Part shown: piece after piece, positions 9,152 through 20,826 of the stretch
Layout: each line of letters opens with the position of its first letter
Position numbering within the stretch: the first letter of the stretch is position 1
NCBI GenBank assembly: GCA_004802725.1
Contig: SGPM01000290.1
Span: 1-35,154, forward strand
From: Antrodiella citrinella
Lineage: Eukaryota > Basidiomycota > Agaricomycetes > Polyporales > Steccherinaceae
Length of the DNA: 35,154 nucleotides
Reading direction: 5' to 3'
The notes under the pieces: generated by a model
What the model saw: the letters and a program-made list of their open reading frames with translations, nothing else
Told to the model about the DNA's origin: nothing
Databases searched by the model: none
Made by a program: the position numbers and the translations under genes

Positions 9152-10756
9152 TCAGAACTTCCCCTTCATCAACACACATTGCTTTCCGCCAACCTCAACG
9201 GCTTCCACACTCTCCATCGTAGCCTCTGAGATGGTACTCAGAATAGATCCCCCAGCTGCACTCTCCTTGCTGTATCGAGCACCGTAGGCTTGAGCGACGT
9301 CCCACTCAGAGTCTCCAGAGCAAGTAGTCTTCCGGGTGCTGTCGCTGCTGAAGCGGTTCTCGTACGACGTGATCGAGGGAAGGCTCTTCGTCGACTTCAT
9401 GGGACCGACGGCAGGCACGGAAGTGGAGGTCTCCGTCTTGGACCGTTTGCGCGAGCGAGATCCAGAAGACCTGGGAGCAGTAGCGAGGGAGGCCAGTTGG
9501 TTCAGCTTGTCGAATGAGGCGGAGGCATGGGTGGGCCGGTCCAGACTGTGACTGGAGTAGGTGGATGCTCGGGTAGAGTATGACTGAGCTCCAGTGCTTG
9601 CGGCGCCGGCACTCGACCTAGCATTCGTGGTAGCTTGGATCGGCTGGTCTTCCTCCAGAGCCATGAACAGGTTGGAATGAGAGTTCAAGTCGACGTCCAT
9701 GAAAGAATCACCGGTGATTACATGGGTGATGTCCTCTGTCTGACCGCCATGAGTAGTCGCTACCATGCGCCATTCTTGCTGATCGGGTGGGTCCGCGAAA
9801 GTGACAGTATGAGTTGCATGCGACCGGAGAATAGGTAGACCGCCAAGGGTAGGGCTTGAGCCTGGTGACATCTTGCCCTTCTCTTCAGCGGAGAGGAACT
9901 CCCGCTCATGGTCCTCGCCGAGTAGATCCAAGGGCTTTGAGGACTTCTTGCGACGGCAGCACTGGCACCGGAAGCAGAAGATGAAGGCGACCAAAGACAT
10001 GACAATACCGATAGTCACCAGACTCCCTACAACGGCTGTCCTTCGTGACTGTTTCGCGCTCTCTGTCTCGCCCAGGACCTCTTGAGAAGGAAGAGGCACC
10101 GATGGTTTGATCGTAGATGCACTTGCGCGATAACTAGTGAATGTCGCGTACGGGTTGGTTGAAAGCGAATAGAACTGTCCAGGAAGAGTAGCGGTAGGAG
10201 ATGTCGGGCTGACTGTCAGAGTCGTAGTCGGGAGCCCTGTGACCGCAGATTCCGAGGTTTCAGTAGGCGTGGCAGGCGTTTCAGTAGGCATAGAGGCAGG
10301 AGTAGATATCGGAGGGGGATGGAAGCTTGGAAGAGGAGCAGGAACAGAGACAGACTCTTCTGGCGTGACCACAATATCGTCCTTGTCCTGGGCTTCGATC
10401 GCCTGAGTAGGTGCAGGGGGAGACACTTCCAGATCCTCCAGCTCCTGGACAGGTTGCGGCGGATCCGGGGCAGGTGGAGCTTGAGTGCTATGAGCAAGTT
10501 TGTCCTCGAAGATTTGCGTAGGCATCGGCTCGTTGGGAGGGAAGACTGCAGTGGCCAGTGAGGGTCCCTGCTGCTTAGGCACGCCCACTGGAGGTACATC
10601 ATGGCGTATCGTCCTGGCTCCGGAGACAAACTCGTGTGTGGGATTGAAGACAAGGCCTATGGGAGCACCTTCTAAGACAGGGAATGCGCGAGCAAGAGGG
10701 GTAGAGGACAAGACGACGAATGAGAGATAAAGGAGCGGGATGTTCTTGATTGTCAT
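9152..10756 (-). CDS. Single-pass membrane protein with Pro/Ser/Thr-rich ectodomain
   Basis: Single exon, 534 residues. The frame is open further upstream, but only from a TTG; the first ATG (10756, MTIKNIPLLYLS) directly begins a signal peptide (cut likely after residue 24, LARA/F). Residues 25 to about 235 are rich in Pro, Ser, Thr and Ala, as expected for an O-mannosylated extracellular stalk. One transmembrane helix lies at about 240-262, followed at once by CFRCQCCRRKK, a cysteine cluster suited to palmitoylation and a basic stop-transfer patch. The roughly 265-residue cytoplasmic part is Ser/Thr-rich and ends in a conserved-looking VGGKQCVLMKG segment. The architecture recalls fungal cell-wall stress sensors (Mid2/Wsc type), but I see no WSC domain, so this is only an analogy. 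Function unknown. Confidence 0.8.
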   Translation of the reverse strand: MTIKNIPLLYLSFVVLSSTPLARAFPVLEGAPIGLVFNPTHEFVSGARTIRHDVPPVGVPKQQGPSLATAVFPPNEPMPTQIFEDKLAHSTQAPPAPDPPQPVQELEDLEVSPPAPTQAIEAQDKDDIVVTPEESVSVPAPLPSFHPPPISTPASMPTETPATPTETSESAVTGLPTTTLTVSPTSPTATLPGQFYSLSTNPYATFTSYRASASTIKPSVPLPSQEVLGETESAKQSRRTAVVGSLVTIGIVMSLVAFIFCFRCQCCRRKKSSKPLDLLGEDHEREFLSAEEKGKMSPGSSPTLGGLPILRSHATHTVTFADPPDQQEWRMVATTHGGQTEDITHVITGDSFMDVDLNSHSNLFMALEEDQPIQATTNARSSAGAASTGAQSYSTRASTYSSHSLDRPTHASASFDKLNQLASLATAPRSSGSRSRKRSKTETSTSVPAVGPMKSTKSLPSITSYENRFSSDSTRKTTCSGDSEWDVAQAYGARYSKESAAGGSILSTISEATMESVEAVEVGGKQCVLMKGKF

Positions 10757-11087
10757 GTTGATGATTGTCGAGTGGTTGAGAATGTTAATAAGTTGTAAGG
10801 ATCGTGGGTGCCGTGCGGGCGTAATTGGAATAGTAATGTGGAAAAGAGACAAGAGGAGACTTCAATGCGGCTGGACAGACATGAGGGCCAGAGACAAAGA
10901 CGCGGCTGACAGTCAGCGTCGAAATATTCAACACTTCTAACAAGTCTTTACGGGATCGCTTCGGCATCTCCCGAGGCAAGGACCGGGCCGAGAAGCCGTC
11001 GAGTCACTCTCTAAACACAGAGTGTCTCATTAGGTCTCGTTACATTTTCTTGGTCAATATCGCTATCGTAGTCTTTGGAGTAAGGCC
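10757..11087. promoter_or_regulatory. Divergent promoter region between the membrane protein gene and LYS4
   Basis: 331 bases separate the ATG of the minus-strand membrane protein gene from the ATG of LYS4, so both promoters must lie here. A TGACTC-type box (11001-11006) is the only element I recognise. No clear TATA box is present on the LYS4 side. Confidence 0.55.
11001..11006 (-). promoter_or_regulatory. TGACTC box (Gcn4/CPC1-type) upstream of LYS4
   Basis: GAGTCA on the plus strand, i.e. TGACTC on the minus strand, 82 bases before the LYS4 ATG. This is the core site of the general amino-acid control activator Gcn4/CpcA. A six-base match can occur by chance; the location upstream of a lysine biosynthetic gene gives it some weight. 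Confidence 0.4.
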
Positions 11088-13320
11088 ATGATGCGGTTCT
11101 CGTCGATTTCCCGGCACCGCCGTTGTCTCGCAACGCTCGCTGAACGACCAAGGATTTCTCAGACCGTCATCGAGAAGGTGGTACAGAAGTACGCGGTCGG
11201 ACTACCGGAGGGAAAGGTGGTGAAAGCTGGAGACTATGTCATGATACGGCCACAGCATGTCATGACACACGATAACACAGGACCCGTCATCTCAAAGTGA
11301 GTTCAGTGTTGGACCAGCTCGAGCGCGCTTTAACGGGTTGAAGAGCTGAGCGGACTGCAGATTTAACTCGATTGGTGCCAAGAAGATATTCAACACCGCA
11401 CAGCCTGTCTTTACCCTGGATCACGACGTGCAAAACAAAACCTCTAAGAACCTCTCCAAGTATGCATCCATCGAAGCATTCGCTAGGAACCACGGCATAG
11501 ACTTCTACCCTGCTGGACGAGGCATTGGACATCAAGTTCTCGTCGAAGAAGGATACGCATTCCCCCACACTCTCACCGTCGCAAGCGACAGTCACAGCAA
11601 CATGTACGGTGGTGTCGGCTGTGTCGGTACACCTATCGTCCGGACGGATGCTGCAGCTCTCTGGGCGACCGGGAAGACATGGTGGCAGGTTCCAAGAATG
11701 GTGAAGGTGGAGTTGAAGGGAAGGCTGGCTCCTGGAGTTACCGGGAAGGACATTATTGTCGCACTGTGTGGTTCGTTCAATAACGACGAGGTTCTGAACG
11801 CTGCTATCGAGTTCACGGGAGATGGCATTCCTGCCTTGACTGTAGACGACAGACTTACCATTGCGAACATGACCACCGAGTGGGGGGCCTTGGTTGGCGT
11901 CTTTCCGGTGGACCAGGTAACATTGGATTGGTACGAGATACGGCTGAAGAGATTCGAGCTGCGCACTTTTGCGTCGTCTGTTGCCCTTGCGGCCTCCATT
12001 CCTCCTCCGCCAGAACATCCTCGCGTCAACCGCCAACGGTTAGACACTTTACGTGCCACCACTCTCAGTTCAGATCCTGGTGCACAATATTCGTCACATC
12101 TCATTCTGGACTTGTCAACACTGGTCCCTTACGTCTCCGGTCCAAACAGCGTCAAAATCTCCAATCCACTCCCCGTTCTCGAGTCATCGCACATTCCCAT
12201 CCACAAGGCGTACTTGCTGAGCTGCACCAACTCGCGTGTCTCGGATATCGCAGCAGCGGCTGCTGTAATCAAAGGACACAAGATAGCACCCGGAGTCGAG
12301 CTTTACGTTGCCGCAGCCAGCTCTGAGGTACAACAAGAGTCCGAACGCCTCGGCGATTGGGAGACGTTGATTGCTGCTGGAGCGAAACCTCTCCCAGCAG
12401 GCTGTGGTCCCTGCATAGGTCTTGGTACTGGGCTGCTTGAGGAGGGCCAAGTTGGTATCAGCGCTACGAATCGTAATTACAAGGGCAGGATGGGACACCC
12501 TAACGCCCAAGCCTACCTAGCTAGTCCTGCGGTCGTAGCGGCAAGCGCAATCAACGGTCACATTTCTGGACCCTCCTCCTTGGACCCCTCACTGCTTCCT
12601 CCCGCTGGTGCCCCCACATTTTCGGTAGCCACGCCTCCTGCTGCGTCTGCTGCACCCCCACAGAAGGAGCCTTCACTTCCAGGGTTCCCTTCAACGTTCT
12701 CAGGGCCGATAGTCTTTGCGCCTCAGGACAATCTGAACACCGACGGTATCTACCCTGGCAAGTATACATACCAGGACGACATCACCCTTGAACGCCAAGC
12801 TGAAGTGGTCATGGAGAACTACGACCCTTCCTTCGCCTCTCTCGTAGCTTCCATGTGCACGCAGCTGTCATCGACCGCAGCGAGCGCAGACGTCAAGCAA
12901 GGCGTTATCCTCGTTTCTGGATACAACTTCGGGACAGGATCGTCCAGGGAGCAAGCTGCCACGGCTCTTAAGTCGGCAGGCGTCCCAGTCGTCATCGCTG
13001 GATCTTTTGGAGACATTTTCAAACGCAATGCGATCAACAATGGGTTGGTGTGTATCGAGTGCCCGGAGCTTGTTAGCGACTTCACTTCGAAGTATGCGAA
13101 GAGCGGGCAGAGAGGTGCGGGAGGCGTAGATGGGGAGCTCACCGTGAACAAGGGTCATCAGGTGGATATCAAGGTGGTAGACGGCGCCCTCGAGGTCGTC
13201 TTCCCCGGAGGTGAGAGGAAGTCCTATGATGTACGTCCGGTCGGAGCAAGTGTGCAGGAGCTGTGGTTGTGCGGAGGATTAGAGGGATATATTCTGAAAG
13301 CAATTCAAGCAGAGGTGTAA
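11088..13320 (+). CDS. LYS4: Homoaconitase, mitochondrial
   Basis: Homoaconitase (EC 4.2.1.36) of the fungal alpha-aminoadipate lysine pathway; it hydrates cis-homoaconitate to homoisocitrate in mitochondria. Two exons, 11088-11296 and 11361-13320, total 2169 nt (722 residues), close to yeast Lys4 (about 690). A basic, hydroxylated N-terminus (residues 1 to about 20) fits a mitochondrial presequence. The aconitase fold is clear: [29 protein letters not shown], and the three 4Fe-4S cysteines in SCTNSR (C358) and GCGPC (C418, C421). The swivel domain holds [12 protein letters not shown] and [16 protein letters not shown] flexible Pro/Ala/Ser linker at about residues 465-500 joins the halves. 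It sits head-to-head with the membrane protein gene and 237 bases ahead of trimethyllysine dioxygenase. A TGACTC box upstream suggests general amino-acid control. Confidence 0.95.
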
Positions 13321-13557
13321 ATCTTTGCCACAAAAGTATTATATACAGCTATCCATGTACAAGACCCCACAACATCTTCGCTTTCTTGACCGATTTGGAA
13401 AATACCATCTCAAAATGGCAAGCTCACTACCGCATCAGGATCTGCCCGCTCCCGGGACGGTTTTCGCGTCCCCGAGGACTGACTGGCGCTCGTCCGCCAG
13501 TCTCACCTCGACTCTCAGGCTTTCACCTTTCTCTCTGCCTGCTGCCTATGTGTTACT

Positions 13558-15421
13558 ATGCTTCGTTCTAATGCCAAAATGATACCATTCACGAAAAGTA
13601 CACGCATAGGCTGCTCGACCTGGTCATACCAAGCACTTCGCTCTCATACCACATTTTCTCGGTCGGCTTCAGCGGCAGCTGCTCTCAGATTGCCAACACA
13701 CCCTGCCTCCCAGGACCCACCTGCTCCTGTGAAAGAGCACCTCCCTGTGAGCAACATCGATAGTAGGAAGGTGGTCGTTGGGTTTGAGAACGGAGATTGG
13801 GGCCGATTGTGAGTTGTGTTGCTCGTGGTGTATTGTGCTTACAGTTGGGACTGATAGCGCTCTGTTAGTCACCACATTTGGCTCAGAGATCACTGTCGAT
13901 GCCCGGAATGCTACCATCCTATCACGAAACAACGACTGGTCAATACTTTTGAGGTCAGACGATCGTCGGAGAAGTGTTGTTGCGGTGTTCATGTCCTTGG
14001 CAGATCCCTCGCGACGTTAAACCGGTGAAAGTGGAGTCGAAAACGGAGGGTCTAGAAGTAACCTGTATGTCGCACAACGTACTTCGTATGTATGCCCTAG
14101 CTACTAATATGCTGTTGAAGGGCCCGCGACCACACCGCACACATCTTTCTATCCATGGTCATGGCTGAAGCGGAACTCATACGACCCACCCCTGCAGCGA
14201 CGAGAGTCGTCCGAGTACGTCCTGGTATCCTTCATCAGTAGTAATTTCTGACAATTGTATGTAGGAAGATCATATGGGGAGCCAAAATTGAACAGTCGCC
14301 GCCGACAGTTGCCTACACAGATATTATGTCGGACAACGACGAAGGTCTCTTCAAGTGGTTGTCCCATGTGGTATGTGCTCATACTCTCTGTTATCGACCT
14401 TCAGTTTAATCGTTGTTCTAACTACAGGAGAAATTCGGATTTTGTTTTGTGTCCGGGGTACCGCCAACGCCGGAGGCAACAGAGGAAATGGCGAAGCGAA
14501 TTGGATTCATACGAGAAACACAATGTGAGTTTCTCGTCTCGGCTGGTGCACTATACAATGCTCATGATTGATGCTCTCAGATGGAAAGTTCTGGGAGTTT
14601 ACTGCTGATCAGTCAAAGGGAGACACGGCTTATACGAATATCGCGCTCGGCGCTCACACTGATAACACTTACTTCGTTGCGTCTCTCTTTATGTCATCCT
14701 CTGCAGTTCCCAACTGACTATTCCTGTACCAGACTGATCCATGTGGTTTGCAAATGTTCCACCTTTTATCGCATACGGAAGGCACAGGCGGGAGCACCCT
14801 GCTCGTTGACGGATTCTATGTCGCCTCTCTATTGAAAGAGCTGCACCCCACCGCGTACGAAATCCTGACGCGAGTCGGCGTGCCAGCCCACGCAGCCGGC
14901 GAAACGGACTCGATGTACGTTCCAACACCGCAAGGCGCCTATCCGGTTCTGCGTGAGATGAACGGAGAACTGGTGCAAGTGCGCTGGAACAACGACGATC
15001 GGAGCGTCATGAACAACTTGGCCCCTGCAGAGCTTGAGGAATGGTACGTCAAATTATGATTTGGTCATATACAACGTACTGACTGATCATTATCAGGTAT
15101 GAGGCTATTCGACTTTGGCATAAGTTGATCACCAGTGCGGATTCCGAGTATTGGGTGCAGCTTTCACCCGGTACTGCAGTTGGTAAGAATTGATCAGCCT
15201 TCTGTTCTATGAGGTTACTTATTTTTTGTTCTGCAGTGGTAGACAACCATAGGATACTTCACGGCCGCTCAGCTTTCACCGGAAAACGTCGAATGTGCGG
15301 CGCATACATCGGTGTCGACGAGTATCGCTCGAAGCTGACCGTGCTTCGGGACAAGTTCGCTCCAGATCCAGTATCTTCCGAGACCGTCAATGGTCGTAGT
15401 ATTTGGAACCCTGCTCTATGA
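13558..15421 (+). CDS. Trimethyllysine dioxygenase (carnitine biosynthesis)
   Basis: Fe(II)/2-oxoglutarate dioxygenase of the TauD/GBBH family, best matched to epsilon-N-trimethyllysine hydroxylase (EC 1.14.11.8), the first step of carnitine synthesis. Ten exons: 13558-13808, 13869-13953, 14004-14064, 14121-14214, 14265-14370, 14428-14524, 14581-14675, 14733-15043, 15097-15182 and 15237-15421, giving 456 residues with all phases consistent. The N-terminus (RSHTTFSRSASAAAALR) looks mitochondrial; ATG 13579 is an alternative start. The N-terminal zinc-type module is seen in HHIWLRDHCRCPEC. The catalytic core has IRETQYGKFWEF, GDTAYTNIALGAHTD and EGTGGSTLLVDGFY; H257, D259 and H404 (LHGR) are the iron ligands. 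Gamma-butyrobetaine hydroxylase is the main alternative, but the GDTAYT and EGTGG blocks favour trimethyllysine dioxygenase. Confidence 0.9.
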
Positions 15422-16256
15422 TTTTCTGACCTTCAGTTTCTTTCACGGACACTGCCATACCTTCACCCACACTCATGATTTCTCGCGCCACATTGCTATT
15501 CATGCAAAGAGTCAATGTACGAAAAATGTACCACAACCACCATTCTTCACCCCCGCTCTGTTACCATCTTGTTTTCGTACGGATGTTCATGTATGATCAC
15601 TTTGACCACTTTCACGATCAAATGGTTGTTTTTTTCAGGTGAAGTACCTACCACCAGTGTGGTTCATTTTCTGCAGGCGTTTTCTACGTTGCAACAATTG
15701 TCCTTCATACCTTTCGCGGTTGTCTGAATGGGTACTTTGTGATTCATCTCTGAAGCTGCGTTCAGTTGGTCTCTAAGATGTCGATGTACTCAGCCTTTGA
15801 TGTGTGGCCTTCACTTCTCGATTCCGTGCCTCAGACGCCATGGCCTGGAGGACCTCTGCGCCGAACGTGTTGTTTTCGATGGTCATCTGGAAGTAGTCTA
15901 TGGCTAAGTTGCCTTAGATGAATCGGTATCGGCTCTACTACCTATACAGATTTTATCGTTCGACGTTTCGTGTACACATGGTCCTACAATGGGCAATATA
16001 TTGATAGCAAGGTTCGACAGGACGTAAGCACTAGCATATGAAGCATGTAATCAAAAATAATAGATGGAGGAGATGTGCTGGAATTTACTAGATCTGACTG
16101 TCACCATTCGCTTTCAGGACCTGAACAAGCATGTCTAAGACCTCGAATTTGCGGCTCCTGTCGGGTGAGATAGCCTCCGGCATTATTTAACATTTGCTCA
16201 TCGGCCTTGATCTCGTCAACCGTCCACTTCCGATTGGATACTCGGATACTATAAAG
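15422..16256. other. Intergenic between convergent genes
   Basis: 3' flanks of trimethyllysine dioxygenase (+) and the ARID gene (-). Short open frames exist, but none has a domain or splice pattern I can support. AT-rich patches near 16040-16060 may contain processing signals. Confidence 0.5.
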
Positions 16257-19200
16257 TTATAAAGCGTCGAGGAGTTCATCCTCACTCCTTTTCAGCCTCT
16301 TGGAGGATGGGGACATGCTCTCCCGGTGACGACGCTTTATGCCACCGTCAAACCTAAGCGGTCGGCCTTCAACTGGATCAGGTGCTGCTGCACTAGCAGC
16401 ACCAGTAACAACAGCAGCAGCCGGCTTAGGGGAGTGTGATTCAGGAGGAGGTACAGTCTGTGGTGAGGAACCCACATCAATTGGCGTAGAAGTTGGGCAT
16501 GCGGAGAGGTCACGGTCGGCAGGCTTCTCGCTCGTGGCAGGAGCAGAAATCAAAGTGGATTGGAGAAGTTGAGATTGAGAGTGGGTGGGAATTGAAAGTC
16601 TTCGGCCCTTTCAAGTTGATACGAGAGACGACTCGGAGTCAATAAATACATGCGACAATGGGAATAACATGACTTACTGCGCGCATAACCTGGGTGGCAA
16701 ACTGAAATGCCCTCTGAAGCTCTCCGACAGTCGGACGAGTACGTCGCACTTGGACTTGATCATTGGTCCCCGGATCCATAGACGGACCCACTTGATTCTG
16801 CTGCGGCTCCTGCGGCCCAGGCATCCCCTGCGGCATATCTGGACGTATTCCGACGGGCTGGACTTGACCTGGAAGCCCTTTCGGGTGCTGCTGCTGTTGC
16901 TGTTGTTGTGCATGAGCTTTCATCTGCGCACTATGCGTATGCAGGAACCGTTGCAGTCGAGAGACAGTCGCCGACGGATTGTCAAAATTAGCGATCGTGT
17001 TCTTCTGTATCTGACCCTGATAAGTCCTCTGCAAGATCGCGCGGTGCAACTCGACCTTGTCGACAAGATGGGGAGGGACGCCTTGCTGACGGAGCTTCTC
17101 GTTGCTGAGCATCGACCACTGGAGTAAATGCTGGATCTGCTGAGGATCTGATACCCCGACAAGCTGGGAGATACCGTGCAGACTGCCTTCGTTCAACCCA
17201 CCAGCAGCAGCGGGGAACCCCGAGTTGGTTTGCACGGCGTTTCCGGGCATGGGCTGACCGTTTTGCATGGAGATATTGTTCTGCATCCCGGGCATCTGCG
17301 ACGGTCCAGCCTGAGGCTGGTTCATCCCGGGTTCCGCCTTCATACCTCGCTGTCTGGCAATCATGGACCCGATATACATGCTATCGAACGCCGCAAGGAA
17401 CTCCTTGTAGACATGCTGGAGATGCTGGGCGACACCAGGACCAGCGCGTGCTGGTTCTGTATCCGTACCAGGAAAGTTGACGAATCCGAGCTTTGCGCCG
17501 ATATACGGCCACTGATCAGACGTAGTCGCCTGACAAAAGGAGCTAGGATGAGAACAACGACAACACAACGAATACAGGAGCACGTACGCGTTGAGCACCA
17601 CCAAGCTTGATCACCTCGCAATGTAAGGCATACAGATCAATCTGGCGATTCTCCCATGAGAGAAGGCGCTCGTCCTTCGGAATGCCCTGCTTCGTCGTCC
17701 AAGTCCGGAAAGCTTGCAAAAACGTAGATTTCGGTAGAGGCTGAATAGTGGGTCCTCGTTGCGCGTTCATGACATCGGACGGTTGTGGCTGGCCGGGCTG
17801 TTGGTTCTGCACCTGCTGGGCAGCGGCAGCAGTCGCAGTACCTGGAACAAACTGTTGGTTGGCCATCATGTTAGCCATATTCGGGGACGTCTGTGGAGGA
17901 TTCTGCGCTCCGGGATTGAGCATTTGCAGAGGGGTCGTCATGGAACGATTAGGAAGTCCGTTCATATTGGGCATTCCGCGGTTCAGGGCGGGGGTACTTT
18001 GTCCAGAGTTTGCAGGCTGCATGTTCGGCGCTTGAGGAGATCGACTAGTCATTCCTTGTTGGTTCATCTGAGGATTCGGGAAGTTGTTGGGCGGTGAAGG
18101 GCCGGACTGAGGCAACCAGTTCGGTTGTTGCATGCTGAGAGATGGAGAGACTTGCTGTGGCTGTTGAATGGGTGACGGAGCAACAAGATGATTCCTACAT
18201 CCAGTAGCGTCAGAGCCAGGAAGCAAAAGCTTTTGTCATTTTACATACCCATTCGACATATCGCCCGGCGCCCCGTTCTGCTGGGGCATACCAGTCATCT
18301 GAATCATCCTGGCGATCCTCTGGAGCAGTTGCTGGTGCTCCAAGATCTTGTTGCGCAGGTTATTTGACTCGAACACCGCCTGTGGATTCGTACTTCCTTG
18401 CGCAACCATAGCTTGCCGCCGCGCCTCCAAATCCTTAATCGCCTTCTGCACCATCTCCGCGCGGTTTCTCAAATCAGTGATGTTAAGCCTATTCCCGCCA
18501 GCCGCAGTGGGCGGTCGCATACCAGGAGGTACTTGCATGTTCGCCTGAGGCGGCGAGCTTCGCATGCCGTTCTGTACTGCTGCCATAGCGGCGTTTCCGA
18601 AGAAACCTGAATGTAGCTGGCCTTGCGGTTGCCCGTTCATCTGACTCGGTACCCCCTGACCCATTTGGTTCGTAGCGGCGTTCATGTGGTTCCCAAGCTG
18701 CGGCGGAGACATCTGGTGATGTTGGGGAGGGAGGGGGTGTTGCTGTGGTTGCTGTTGCTGCAACTGGCGCAGAGTAGCGAAGTTGTTTCCAGCTGGTTGC
18801 TCTTGCGTCCGTTGTGTATGCGCCATGCCTAGCATGTTGATCTGCCGCGTGAGGTCTGTCGATCCGCCGCCTTGCAGCGTCTGCAGCATGTTCATCTCCC
18901 GATTCCGCGCCGCTGCCATGGCTTGGAGAGCGTTCACGTTGAAATTGTTGTTGCCCCCAGCCATCTGCATGTTGTTGCCGTTGATAGGGAAGCCGGGCTG
19001 AGATGAAGGGTCGTGGAATGAAGTCGATGCCCCTGGGTTCATCCCGCCGAGACCAAATGGTTGATGTTGCTTTTGCGCCTGTTGGTGGTTCTGCCTTTCA
19101 CGAAGCAGCTCAATCATCTGCTGAGAGGAGGACAGAGTCAGCTCAACACAAACCAGTTGCAGATCAGAAAACGAGAAGTGCAAAGAATAAGTGGACGGCG

Positions 19201-19889
19201 TGATAAAGGCAATGCAGGAAAGCGAATATGTAAAATACTGTGCGAATATTCGGGGGCGTCCGATGAAGCTGTTTCACTCGAAAAAGGGCCAGCCCTTACC
19301 CAGACATCCGTCTGAGCAAAAGACCGTCGCGTCGAGCGAAAGAAAGGTCAAAATGATAGCGAAGCGCAAACGCAAAGAATACGCGCGAGGCGATGTGCTT
19401 ATGCGGGGATAAGGACGGTCAAGAAGGCTGGCGCCTAAGCAGACTTCCGTCCCGCACGATGACATAAGCAGGAGGGTGGCCACTATATCGCACGGAAGGA
19501 ATGGGACAGAATACTTTCGAGGAAAGCAAGCAGACAAATGGGGCAGAAATGATGTGCGTATGCGGGGGAACACGATGAAGACTAATGCGGGCACGCGCAT
19601 ACAGCAGAAGCATGGGGATGTAGAGGGGACGAACGAGGAAAGAGCGAGGACCGAGACGACTTACCTGTTGATTGACGGGACCACCAGCCATTTCTCCACC
19701 CATCTGCTGTCGAAATTGAGCGATTCTTGCGTTCTGTTGCATCTGCTGCCATATGCGTTGCTCAGGATTAGACAGCCCTGGGACGGACTGAGTCGTGTCT
19801 ACCTGGTTTGGAGAATGTTGTTGCTGAAGCATGCCAGGCTGCAAACCCTGCTGCCCGACGAAAGCGGGGTTGAACTGGTTGGGAAGCAT
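16257..19889 (-). CDS. ARID-domain protein, SWI1-like chromatin remodelling subunit
   Basis: Exons on the minus strand: 19889-19665, 19120-18249, 18194-17588, 17529-16678 and 16607-16257, summing to 2907 nt (968 residues). ATG 19889 (MLPNQFNPAF) is the first in its frame. The protein is overwhelmingly Gln/Asn/Pro/Met-rich, with one folded region, an ARID domain at about residues 520-615. There FLQAFRTW opens helix 1, IDLYALHCEVIKLGG follows, and DQWPYIGAKLGF crosses an intron. A helical, charged segment (AEMVQKAIKDLEARRQ) lies N-terminal to it. The C-terminus has a basic cluster, KRRHRES...SKRLKR, suited to nuclear import. ARID plus a Q/N-rich context is typical of Swi1/ARID1 in the SWI/SNF complex, where it binds DNA weakly and supports activator recruitment. 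It is shorter than yeast Swi1 (about 1300 residues). The first intron (19121-19664) is about ten times longer than its neighbours. Confidence 0.85.
19392..19567. repeat. 17-bp near-perfect direct repeat within the long first intron of the ARID gene
   Basis: GATGTGCTTATGCGGGG at 19392-19408 recurs as GATGTGCGTATGCGGGG at 19551-19567, one mismatch, 159 bases apart start to start. Both copies are inside the 544-nt intron. Confidence 0.5.
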
Positions 19890-20826
19890 GGTCGGCAGGA
19901 CGAAGATGGGCGTCGCCGACCGCAGGGAAGTCGTAAATTGGCGTCCGGAGGCGTGGGCGCCTGAGGCTTGGACGTCGAGAAGGAGGGGGAGGCCGCGCTT
20001 GGCGGCGAAGACAGGCTCGTCAAGTCGTGGAGGACGTCGGGGCGGACGACGAGCGGGGAAGACGTCGGGATCGCTGAGCGATGGGCGGGACGATGGTGGT
20101 GGGAGGCAAGAGGGTATACAGCTGCTCGGTTTAGGCTCCGCCACACACACATGAGCGTCTATTCGCGCATGGCCCAATTCCCCACGATCTTGTTGCCCGC
20201 AAGCTACTTATTTCATGATATTCTCTGTTTCGTATTTCTACATTCCGAGGACCCAGTGGCATGTATAACGTCCACGAACGAGACCAAAATCGACCAGCGA
20301 TTGGGATTCTTAGTTGCCGCCGGAGCTGCCAGTGACAGCGCCTGTGGTGTCACGGTCCATCTCGCGACCAGCACACTGCCTCCAACGACTTGCACTGTCT
20401 ACTTGTTGTCGTTGTCGCTGTCGCACAGTGTCGCACTCATCCCTCATTTCCGTCATATGACTGCTTGCCTATCGCTCGTGCACCCCTTCGCGGCACATGC
20501 CATGCCACGGGGGATAGTCGGGCGTTAAGAACATCCAAATGAGCCTCAGAATGCATTCCAGACATCGTGTTGTTTTAACGGGAAATCACTGGTCCACCCT
20601 GAACCATAGTACATGCACGACAGGGCAGCTGCATCGAACAGAACGCGGAATTCGAACCATGACTGCGAGATTGGGACACCCATTCGTGGTCAGCACTCGA
20701 CGTTTGCAGAATCAACAGCTATCAAAGGGAGAACGTCCGTTCGCGTGGTAACCATCGGAGTTGGTACAAAATCATCCGTCCGGTACACTGCCGAACCTCA
20801 GGTTTGCACGTACATGGTATATTGCA
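19890..20826. other. Intergenic: promoter side of the ARID gene
   Basis: Several overlapping frames are open, including the frame of the ARID first exon up to about 20177, but no upstream in-frame ATG or domain is present. This likely contains the 5' leader and promoter of the ARID gene. Nothing else is supported. Confidence 0.4.

Noticed and set aside
10757..10852. Longer N-terminus for the membrane protein
   Set aside because: The upstream extension begins at TTG; the ATG at 10756 starts a perfect signal peptide.
11287..12104. Minus-strand ORFs of up to about 250 codons over LYS4
   Set aside because: They are shadows of the conserved homoaconitase exon, and no domain is visible in them.
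16585..17127. Plus-strand ORF of 180 codons over the ARID gene
   Set aside because: Antisense shadow of a Gln-rich coding exon; Leu-rich without domain features.
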